A stretch of 5,967 bases of DNA from Lysobacterales bacterium UBA5700 (GTDB lineage Bacteria > Pseudomonadota > Gammaproteobacteria > Xanthomonadales > Xanthomonadaceae), in contig DIHI01000023.1 in assembly GCA_002420085.1 (NCBI GenBank), positions 8,921 through 14,887 of the forward strand, written 5' to 3'. The notes beneath the pieces were generated by a model that saw only the letters and a list, made by a program, of their open reading frames with translations, made no database searches and was not told where the DNA came from. Shown in pieces: positions 1-5,967 of this stretch; position 1 is the stretch's first letter, and each line of letters starts with the position of its first letter. The position numbers and the translations under genes are program-made.

Positions 1-365
1 TTCTGATAGCTGCCGTAGATCAGCGCCCGGAACATGTGCAGGTAGACCACGACGAAGAAGGCCGAGGCGCCGGTCGAGTGCATGTAGCGGATCAGCCAGC
101 CCCACTCCACGTCGCGCATGATGTACTCGACGCTGGCGAAGGCTTCGGCAGCCGACGGCTTGTAGAACATGGTCAGCCAGATGCCGGTAACCAACTGATT
201 GACCAGCACCAGCATCGCCAACGAGCCGAAGTAGTACCAGAAATTGAAGTTCTTGGGTGCGTAGTACTCGGACAGATGCTTGCGGTAGACCGGCATCAGC
301 CCTGGAGTGCGTTCGTTGAACCACTTGACGACGGTGTTGACCACAGGGGGCAGACTGCTGCTCAT
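1..365 (-). CDS. petB: Cytochrome b of the bc1 complex, N-terminal part (cut by left window edge)
   Basis: Cytochrome b is the membrane core of ubiquinol:cytochrome c oxidoreductase (complex III). It carries two b hemes and the quinone oxidation and reduction sites in the inner membrane. Only the first 121 residues are present, against roughly 400 in the family. Seen: an amphipathic N-terminus, a first membrane helix at about residues 43-68 (starting FWYYFGSLAMLVLVNQ), then RYMHSTGASAFFVVVYLHMFR-type sequence with H96 and H110. Those histidines are 14 residues apart, matching the first pair of heme ligands in helix B. The second heme-ligand pair and the PEWY quinol-site motif would lie beyond the edge. 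The ATG at 365-363 shares its A with the petA stop (TGATG). It is preceded by a strong AAGGAG at 378-373, seven bases upstream, so the two genes are probably translationally coupled. A petC (cytochrome c1) gene would be expected next but is outside the window. Confidence 0.96.
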   Translation of the reverse strand, partial: MSSSLPPVVNTVVKWFNERTPGLMPVYRKHLSEYYAPKNFNFWYYFGSLAMLVLVNQLVTGIWLTMFYKPSAAEAFASVEYIMRDVEWGWLIRYMHSTGASAFFVVVYLHMFRALIYGSYQ

Positions 366-964
366 CACGCGGCTCCTTCGGTATCGACGCCGATCAGGAT
401 GCGGTCATCGTCGAGGAAGCGGTGTGGCGGGATCCGCAGGTTGGTCGGCGCCGGCACCCCTGCGTAGACGCGGCCGGCAAGATCGAAGCGGGAGTTGTGA
501 CACGGACAGTAGAAACCGCCCTTCCAGTTGGCATCGAACAACTGCGGCACCATTTCCGGGACGAAGCTCGGCGAGCAGCCGAGGTGGGTGCAGAGACCGA
601 CCATGACGCCGATTTCCGGACGGATCGAACGGTGCGCGTTCGCGGCATAGGTCGGCTGCTGATCGATGTTCTTGGAATCCGGATCGCGCAGACTGCCGTC
701 GAGGCTGGGCAGGGCAGCCAACTGGGCCTCGTCGCGACGAATGATCCAGACCGGCTGGCCACGCCATTGGACGATCAGGCGCTGACCGACCTCAAGCTTG
801 CTGATGTCTTGCTCGACCGGGGCACCGGCAACGCGCGCCTTGGCGCTCGGCTGCCACGACGATACGAATGGGACGGCTGCGAAACCGGCTCCGATCGCCC
901 CGACCACGGCGGTGGTGGCGGTCAGGAATCGGCGGCGGCCCGTGTTGACCTCTGGATTGGCCAT
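365..964 (-). CDS. petA: Ubiquinol-cytochrome c reductase Rieske iron-sulfur subunit
   Basis: The Rieske subunit takes one electron from ubiquinol at cytochrome b and passes it to cytochrome c1 through a 2Fe-2S cluster on the periplasmic side. The 199-residue length is typical. Residues 9-14 (GRRRFL) form a twin-arginine-like signal, followed by a hydrophobic segment at about 16-36 that usually stays as a membrane anchor; Tat export is the known route for this family. Cluster motif 1 is CTHLGC (C125, H127, C130) and motif 2 is CPCHNSRFD (C153, C155, H156). C125, H127, C153 and H156 should bind the cluster, and C130-C155 should form the disulfide. The residue after H156 is Asn, where many family members have Gly. 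A downstream AGVPAPTNLRIPPHRF matches the conserved Pro-rich loop. The ATG start has GGAG about six bases upstream. It is the first gene of a petA-petB operon, with its own candidate promoter at 1036-1065. Confidence 0.97.
   Translation of the reverse strand: MANPEVNTGRRRFLTATTAVVGAIGAGFAAVPFVSSWQPSAKARVAGAPVEQDISKLEVGQRLIVQWRGQPVWIIRRDEAQLAALPSLDGSLRDPDSKNIDQQPTYAANAHRSIRPEIGVMVGLCTHLGCSPSFVPEMVPQLFDANWKGGFYCPCHNSRFDLAGRVYAGVPAPTNLRIPPHRFLDDDRILIGVDTEGAA
373..378 (-). promoter_or_regulatory. Ribosome binding site of petB inside the end of petA
   Basis: On the minus strand this reads AAGGAG, seven bases before the petB ATG at 365. It lies within the last codons of petA. With the TGATG stop/start overlap it suggests re-initiation or coupled translation, which fits the need for equal amounts of the two complex III subunits. 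Confidence 0.8.
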
Positions 965-1035
965 TCGGCTCTCCGGACTGGACGTGTGATGACGGGAATC
1001 GATCGCGCCCCAGGCCGGCGGCGCACAAGTCCACT

Positions 1036-1065
1036 AGTTTACCGGAAGCCTGAATCGAGCGACAA
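1036..1065 (-). promoter_or_regulatory. Candidate sigma-70 promoter for the petA-petB operon
   Basis: Read on the minus strand, TTGTCG (1065-1060, 4 of 6 to the -35 consensus) is followed after 18 bases by TAAACT (1041-1036, 4 of 6 to the -10 consensus). Transcription would start near 1029, giving a leader of about 65 bases before the petA ATG. The leader would open with a small stem, GGCGC-type sequence at 1020-1024 pairing with 1005-1009 around a 10-base loop. This is motif reading by eye only; no activator site was recognised. Confidence 0.45.
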
Positions 1066-1107
1066 CGGCTACCGCTTCCGACAGGCGGCAGGCAGCCATG
1101 TCCGGTG

Positions 1108-1121
1108 CCCGGATTTCCGGG
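1108..1121 (-). terminator. Weak hairpin directly after the transglycosylase stop codon
   Basis: A 5-bp inverted repeat, CCCGG-N4-CCGGG, begins one base after the TGA of the lytic transglycosylase gene (minus strand). It has no U-tract, so a classical intrinsic terminator is not supported. It may cap the 3' end or be chance pairing in GC-rich DNA. If it does not terminate, the transglycosylase transcript could read into petA, 157 bases further on. Confidence 0.2.
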
Positions 1122-1970
1122 TCAGGGCGACCCGCCGGCCGCCGCCAGCGCCCCCCGATAGCGCTCGGCCAGGATCGCCACTCGCTCGACGTAACGCTGG
1201 GTCTCCTGGTAGGGCGGCACGCCACCGTGGCGATCGACCGCGCCCTCACCGGCGTTGTAGGCGGCTGCCGCGAGCGTGGTGTCGCCCTTGAAGCGCTTGA
1301 GCAGCCAGGCCAGATAGGCACTGCCACCGCGAATGTTCTGCTCGGGCTGGAACGGGTCGCCGACTCCGAACCGCTCGGCCGTGGCCGGCATCAACTGCAT
1401 CAGACCCTGAGCGCCCTTGTGTGAGCGGGCATTCGGATCAAACGCGCTCTCGGCGTGGATCACCGCGCGCAGCAGCGCCTCCTCGACACCATGCTCGCGG
1501 GCGGCAGCGGCGATCTCGCCATCGAAGGCGCGGGTGTTCAGGCGAACCGAATGGAAATCGACACCCGGCCGCGCGCCACAGGCAAAGCAGGTCTGGATAT
1601 AGGTGAACAGCACCTTGGCGTCACTGGCCTGGCTTGGACGGATATTGGTGTAGTGGGTGATGCCATCCCGTTCGTACTTGTAGACGGCGCCGCGACTGAC
1701 CTTGGCGTCGGCCGGTGCGACCGGTGCGGGCAAGCGCTGGCCCGAGTCATCCGTGCGGAAACGCTGCCCGTCGTGACGGGCCGAGGCATCGGCCACCACC
1801 GCGCAGCGCTGCCCCGGAAGGACACGGGCACCATAGCTGCGCGCCCCGTCCTCGGCCTCGCAGCGATACAGCACATCGGCCGCATGGCTCGGTCGCACCT
1901 GCACGGCCAGGGCCAGACCGATCGCTCCGACCAACGCGACCAGCGACCTCATCGTTGCACCTGCGATCAT
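1122..1970 (-). CDS. Exported lytic transglycosylase, SLT/GH23 domain with N-terminal DUF4124-like part
   Basis: Lytic transglycosylases cleave the MurNAc-GlcNAc bond of peptidoglycan in the periplasm with formation of a 1,6-anhydro ring. The 282-residue protein starts with a Sec-type signal (hydrophobic stretch at about residues 9-23, likely cleavage after SHA at 28-30). A DUF4124-like region follows ([15 protein letters not shown], about 97-110), then an SLT domain at about 149-274. Catalytic Glu is E174 in IHAESAFDP. Also seen are [20 protein letters not shown] and [10 protein letters not shown], the usual family motifs. Four cysteines (C37, C56, C128, C131) follow the signal, the last two as CFAC. 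No lipobox is visible, so it is probably soluble or loosely bound. I chose the ATG at 1970 for its GGGAG at 1983-1979, eight bases upstream. An ATG at 1952 (starting MRSLVAL, with CAGGTG upstream) is a good alternative and gives a neater signal peptide; a GTG at 2003 is less likely. It is divergent from miaB and upstream of petA. No specific gene symbol is justified. Confidence 0.93.
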   Translation of the reverse strand: MIAGATMRSLVALVGAIGLALAVQVRPSHAADVLYRCEAEDGARSYGARVLPGQRCAVVADASARHDGQRFRTDDSGQRLPAPVAPADAKVSRGAVYKYERDGITHYTNIRPSQASDAKVLFTYIQTCFACGARPGVDFHSVRLNTRAFDGEIAAAAREHGVEEALLRAVIHAESAFDPNARSHKGAQGLMQLMPATAERFGVGDPFQPEQNIRGGSAYLAWLLKRFKGDTTLAAAAYNAGEGAVDRHGGVPPYQETQRYVERVAILAERYRGALAAAGGSP

Positions 1971-2009
1971 CCTGCCCACTCCCGACCGTTCACCCACGCC
2001 CACGCGGCT

Positions 2010-2037
2010 ATGCCGCCATCGCAGCGGCGGTTACACT
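2010..2037 (+). promoter_or_regulatory. Possible miaB promoter overlapping the opposite-strand promoter
   Basis: TACACT at 2032-2037 matches the -10 consensus at 4 of 6 positions on the plus strand. The sequence 16 bases upstream (2010-2015, ATGCCG) is a poor -35 with only 3 of 6 matches. If used, it gives a leader of about 105 bases before the miaB ATG. I saw no better candidate between 2038 and 2148. Confidence is low because the -35 is weak. Confidence 0.25.
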
Positions 2038-2050
2038 GTAGCGCCGCCGC
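2024..2050. repeat. Inverted repeat framing the shared -10 region
   Basis: GCGGCGG at 2024-2030 is the exact reverse complement of CCGCCGC at 2044-2050, with 13 bases between them. Those 13 bases contain the smaller palindrome TACA-C-TGTA at 2032-2040. The two dyads are centred one base apart (2037 and 2036). It could be an operator, a cruciform-prone site or coincidence in GC-rich DNA; no regulator can be named from it. Confidence 0.4.
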
Positions 2051-2062
2051 ACCGAATTTCAA
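2035..2062 (-). promoter_or_regulatory. Candidate sigma-70 promoter for the lytic transglycosylase gene
   Basis: On the minus strand TTGAAA (2062-2057, 5 of 6 to the -35 consensus) and TACAGT (2040-2035, 4 of 6 to the -10 consensus) are separated by 16 bases. The start point would fall near 2028, about 58 bases before the chosen ATG at 1970. It is the best-looking promoter in the window. Its -10 lies in the palindrome TACACTGTA (2032-2040), which can also be read as a -10 in the opposite direction. Confidence 0.5.
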
Positions 2063-2148
2063 CGTTGGATTCGGACCGAACCGGCCGACCGCACCCGGCC
2101 GGCCTCGGCCGAACATCCAGCCCCCACGTCCCGACCGGAGTAAGCGCC

Positions 2149-3528
2149 ATGACCGGGAAAGCCTCCAGCGCCGCCGGCTCGCCGACGGCCGGCAAGCTTT
2201 TCATCAAAACCCACGGCTGCCAGATGAACGAGTACGACTCGGACAAGATGGCCGCCGTACTCGCCGCCGAGCACGGTCTGGAACTGACCGATGACGAATC
2301 GGAAGCCGACGTCATCCTGATCAACACCTGCTCGATCCGGGAAAAGGCCCAGGAGAAGGTGTTCTCGCAACTCGGTCGCTGGAAGCCGCTGAAGCGGCGC
2401 GGCCGCGAGGTGATCATCGGTGTCGGAGGCTGCGTCGCCAGCCAGGAAGGCGAGGCGATCCTCAAGCGCGCCCCGCATGTCGATCTGGTGTTCGGCCCGC
2501 AGACCCTGCACCGATTGCCCGAACTGATCGCCGCTCGGCGCAGCAGCGGCCGGCCGCAGGTCGATATCAGCTTTCCGGAGATCGAGAAGTTCGACCGCCT
2601 GCCGGAGCCGCGTGCAGAAGGCCCGACCGCGTTCGTTTCGGTGATGGAGGGCTGTTCCAAGTATTGCTCGTTCTGCGTGGTTCCCTACACCCGTGGCGAG
2701 GAGGTCAGTCGGCCGTTCGACGATGTCCTGCTGGAAGTGGCGCAACTGGCCGAACAGGGGGTGCGCGAGGTCAATCTGCTCGGCCAGAACGTCAATGCCT
2801 ACCGGGGTCGGATGGCCGACGGCAGCCAGGCCGATCTGGCCCTGCTGATCCGGGCGATCGCCGAGATCGAGGCGATTGGCCGGATCCGCTACACCACCTC
2901 GCATCCGGTCGAGTTCAGCGACAGCCTGATCGAGGCCCATCGCGATGTCCGCACATTGGCGGCCTACCTGCATCTGCCGGTGCAGGCCGGCTCCGACCGC
3001 ATCCTGGCCGCCATGAAGCGTGGCCACACTGCACTCGAATACAAGGCCAAGATCCGTCGGCTGCGCGAGGCGCGGCCTGGCATCTCGATCAGCTCGGACT
3101 TCATCGTCGGTTTTCCCGGCGAGAGCGAACGCGATTTCGACCAGACCATGAAGCTGATCGACGACATCGGCTTCGACCAGAGCTTCAGTTTCGTCTACTC
3201 GGCGCGCCCCGGAACACCTGCTGCCAATCTCCCCGACGACACCCCGGAAGCCGTGAAGAAAGCCCGCCTGCAACACCTCCAGGCGGCCATCGAGGCCAAT
3301 GCCCGACGCATCTCGGAGGCGATGGTCGGCACCGTGCAGACGGTTCTGGTCGAGGGTCCGAGCCGGAAAGACCCGAACGAACTGACCGGCCGCACCGAGA
3401 ACATGCGCTACGTCAACTTCGCAGCGCCCGCCCGCCTGGTCGGCCAGTTCATCCCGGTCGAAATCACGGCCGCCCTGTCCAATTCGCTGCGTGGCCGCGT
3501 GTCCGGCACGGCTGACGGCGCCGACTGA
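2149..3528 (+). CDS. miaB: tRNA-2-methylthio-N6-dimethylallyladenosine synthase (MiaB)
   Basis: MiaB is a cytoplasmic radical-SAM enzyme with two 4Fe-4S clusters. It adds a methylthio group to N6-isopentenyladenosine at position 37 of tRNAs that read UNN codons, acting after MiaA. The protein has 459 residues, about the family size. Domains in order: an N-terminal methylthiotransferase domain with cluster cysteines C24 (THGCQMN), C61 (NTCSIREKA) and C95 (GGCVASQ); a radical-SAM domain with CSKYCSFC (C169, C173, C176) followed by [12 protein letters not shown]; and a C-terminal TRAM domain at about 391-452. [15 protein letters not shown] and the absence of RimO-specific features favour MiaB over RimO. 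The ATG at 2149 has GGAG at 2137-2140, eight bases upstream, and sits just before the conserved KLFIKTHGC. An in-frame TTG at 2065 would add 28 unrelated residues and is rejected. LPVQAGSDR has Ala where I recall Ser in most homologues. It is convergent with the pseudopilin gene; no phoH or ybeY follows. Confidence 0.97.
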   Translation: MTGKASSAAGSPTAGKLFIKTHGCQMNEYDSDKMAAVLAAEHGLELTDDESEADVILINTCSIREKAQEKVFSQLGRWKPLKRRGREVIIGVGGCVASQEGEAILKRAPHVDLVFGPQTLHRLPELIAARRSSGRPQVDISFPEIEKFDRLPEPRAEGPTAFVSVMEGCSKYCSFCVVPYTRGEEVSRPFDDVLLEVAQLAEQGVREVNLLGQNVNAYRGRMADGSQADLALLIRAIAEIEAIGRIRYTTSHPVEFSDSLIEAHRDVRTLAAYLHLPVQAGSDRILAAMKRGHTALEYKAKIRRLREARPGISISSDFIVGFPGESERDFDQTMKLIDDIGFDQSFSFVYSARPGTPAANLPDDTPEAVKKARLQHLQAAIEANARRISEAMVGTVQTVLVEGPSRKDPNELTGRTENMRYVNFAAPARLVGQFIPVEITAALSNSLRGRVSGTADGAD

Positions 3529-3546
3529 CCCGGGCGTCACTCCGGG
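3529..3546. terminator. Small hairpin at the convergent miaB/pseudopilin junction
   Basis: CCCGG (3529-3533) begins right after the miaB stop and can pair with CCGGG (3542-3546) across an 8-base loop. Its right arm lies inside the last codons of the opposing gene. It has no T-run on either side, so it is not a standard intrinsic terminator. Still, it is the only structure that could separate two genes whose stop codons are 8 bases apart. Confidence 0.2.
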
Positions 3547-4130
3547 CAGGTCGCCGCGATCGCCTTCGGGGTCGGCGTGTCCACCCGCAGGCGCCCGCGA
3601 TTGTTCAGGATCAATGCCTGCGCCTTGTTCGGCCCGCGCCCATCGCACAGGGTGAAAGTGACATTGCTCCCGGCATTGCTGCCGGTCCCCTGGAACACGA
3701 TGCGCTTGCGACCCTCGGTGCTGCGCAGGCGGACCTGGCCACCCAGTTCCCTCTGACGCGCGACGACCGGCTCGCCCTGGTCGCGCTCGCGATTGCCGTC
3801 GCGATCGACGAACACGATCCAGCCACCGCTCCATTCGACACTGTCGAGACAGACATCGCCATGCGCTGGACACAGCACGGTCCGGGCACCGGTGATGGTC
3901 GATTTGTTGAGGGCTGCGATGACGCTGTTGAGCAACTCCGCGCGGGCCGACAGGGCGCGCCCGGCTTCCAGTCCCGAGCCGATCATGCTGCCGGCGCTGG
4001 CCGTGAGTATGGCCACGATCGCCAGCACCATCAGCAACTCGATCAGGCTGACCCCGGCTCGGTGACGCGGCGCAAGATCAGTACGAAAATCACGGCAGGG
4101 GACAACGGCAGAACGGACGGTGCGGGACAT
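3537..4130 (-). CDS. FimT/GspH-family type IV pilus or type II secretion pseudopilin
   Basis: Members of this family are minor pilins. They are cleaved by prepilin peptidase, anchored in the inner membrane by an N-terminal helix, and built into the tip of a type IV pilus or type II secretion pseudopilus; FimT-like proteins in some naturally competent bacteria bind DNA. The product is 197 residues. Seen: a long basic leader ending RHRAG, a cleavage site G26/V27, then VSLIELLMVLAIVAIL with the key Glu at position +5 (E31), and a hydrophobic helix to about residue 50. The C-terminal part has GWIVFVDRDGN and FTLCDGRGPNKAQALIL followed by NRGRLRV, typical of the GspH fold. Four mature cysteines are C87, C94, C162 and C195. 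The ATG at 4130 is chosen for GGAG at 4142-4139, eight bases upstream; in-frame upstream starts (ATG 4202, TTG 4217) would give implausibly long leaders. No other pilin gene is visible. FimT and GspH cannot be told apart here. Confidence 0.88.
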   Translation of the reverse strand: MSRTVRSAVVPCRDFRTDLAPRHRAGVSLIELLMVLAIVAILTASAGSMIGSGLEAGRALSARAELLNSVIAALNKSTITGARTVLCPAHGDVCLDSVEWSGGWIVFVDRDGNRERDQGEPVVARQRELGGQVRLRSTEGRKRIVFQGTGSNAGSNVTFTLCDGRGPNKAQALILNNRGRLRVDTPTPKAIAATCPE

Positions 4131-4138
4131 GATCGATA

Positions 4139-4142
4139 CTCC
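4139..4142 (-). promoter_or_regulatory. Ribosome binding site deciding the pseudopilin start
   Basis: GGAG on the minus strand lies eight bases before the ATG at 4130. This favours the 197-residue form with a 26-residue prepilin leader over longer frames that begin at 4202 or 4217. No convincing promoter was found further upstream for this gene. Confidence 0.6.
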
Positions 4143-4288
4143 GATTGGGGAGCCGACAGTGTCCGACCGACCCTGGCTGCCTGCGTCAGCCGGTCGCCGC
4201 ATGGCCGGGTAGGACAATGTCGCATGAGCGCTCGGAAATCCGCCCGGCGCACTCGGGCGATCCGCATGTCAGCCCCTGCCCTCCGCTG

Positions 4289-4303
4289 CCCGCGACACGC
4301 GGG
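4289..4303. repeat. Perfect hairpin CCCGCG-ACA-CGCGGG in the pseudopilin/uvrB intergenic region
   Basis: Six perfect GC pairs close a three-base loop, with a further G-T wobble possible outside. It is the strongest simple stem in the 260-base divergent intergenic stretch 4131-4390. It lies upstream of both flanking genes, about 100 bases before uvrB and 160 bases before the pseudopilin. Neither side has a T-run (plus-strand continuation is TTCTCG), so terminator function is doubtful. The rest of the stretch is GC-rich with no recognisable gene. Confidence 0.5.
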
Positions 4304-4362
4304 TTCTCGACCGAGCGAGCGGCCGGCGGCCCGCACGTCGCGGCCCTTCGACCGACACACCG

Positions 4363-4368
4363 TATACT
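4363..4368 (+). promoter_or_regulatory. Candidate -10 element of the uvrB promoter
   Basis: TATACT matches the -10 consensus at 5 of 6 positions, the best -10 in the window. No good -35 lies 16-18 bases upstream. Transcription would start near 4375, leaving a leader of only about 16 bases before the uvrB ATG at 4391. No E. coli-type LexA box (CTGT-N8-ACAG) or other obvious SOS operator was seen around it. Confidence 0.45.
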
Positions 4369-4390
4369 GCCAAGCCACCCGGTTCCGCCC

Positions 4391-5967
<1,577 letters not shown>

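Noticed and set aside
422..1291. A 289-codon plus-strand open frame across petA, its promoter region and the end of the transglycosylase gene
   Set aside because: It runs antisense to two confident genes and shows no family motif.
2065..2148. An N-terminal extension of MiaB by 28 residues from a TTG codon
   Set aside because: The ATG at 2149 has a well-placed GGAG and begins shortly before the conserved KLFIKTHGC. The extension is Pro/Arg/Gly-rich, has no conservation that I recognise, and has no ribosome binding site.
2059..3873. A 604-codon open frame on the minus strand covering all of miaB and part of the pseudopilin gene
   Set aside because: It lies antisense to a clear MiaB and overlaps the pseudopilin in another frame. 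Its translation is rich in Arg, Gly, Asp and His with no recognisable domain, as expected from GC-biased third positions on the opposite strand.
4131..4217. A longer pseudopilin start at 4202 or 4217
   Set aside because: It would give a prepilin leader of 50 or more residues; the ATG at 4130 has a good ribosome binding site and a plausible leader length.

Overview
The window looks like ordinary chromosomal DNA from a high-GC gammaproteobacterium, most likely a relative of the Xanthomonadales (Lysobacterales). This rests on the strongly GC-rich third codon positions, on UvrB resembling the E. coli protein as I remember it almost position for position, and on the MiaB C-terminal region ([16 protein letters not shown] and ALSNSLRGR) matching the form I recall from Xanthomonas. 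The affiliation is from memory; no alignment or search was run.

Layout, left to right. (1) Minus strand, 1-964: the start of the cytochrome bc1 operon. petA (Rieske iron-sulfur protein) is complete and overlaps by one base the start of petB (cytochrome b), which runs off the left edge. A candidate promoter lies at 1036-1065. (2) Minus strand, 1122-1970: an exported lytic transglycosylase with an N-terminal DUF4124-like part and a C-terminal SLT (GH23) domain. (3) 1971-2148: a divergent control region with a good candidate promoter for the transglycosylase, whose -10 element is a palindrome that may also serve miaB. (4) Plus strand, 2149-3528: miaB, the radical-SAM tRNA methylthiotransferase, complete. 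(5) Minus strand, 3537-4130: a type IV pilus/type II secretion pseudopilin of the FimT/GspH family, convergent with miaB across 8 bases. (6) 4131-4390: a divergent, GC-rich intergenic region with a perfect hairpin and a TATACT box. (7) Plus strand, 4391 to the right edge: uvrB, the nucleotide excision repair helicase, truncated by the window end at about residue 525.

The genes belong to unrelated housekeeping processes: respiration, cell-wall turnover, tRNA modification, pilus biogenesis and DNA repair. Apart from petA-petB they do not form one functional system. I found no mobile element, CRISPR array, tRNA or rRNA, toxin-antitoxin pair or defence system, and nothing I would call a previously undescribed system. 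The points worth a second look are small: the symmetric divergent promoter, the isolated FimT-like pseudopilin, the absence of the usual miaB-phoH neighbourhood, a few residue substitutions near active sites, and the short, SD-poor leader of uvrB. Several long open frames opposite petA, miaB and uvrB are codon-bias shadows.
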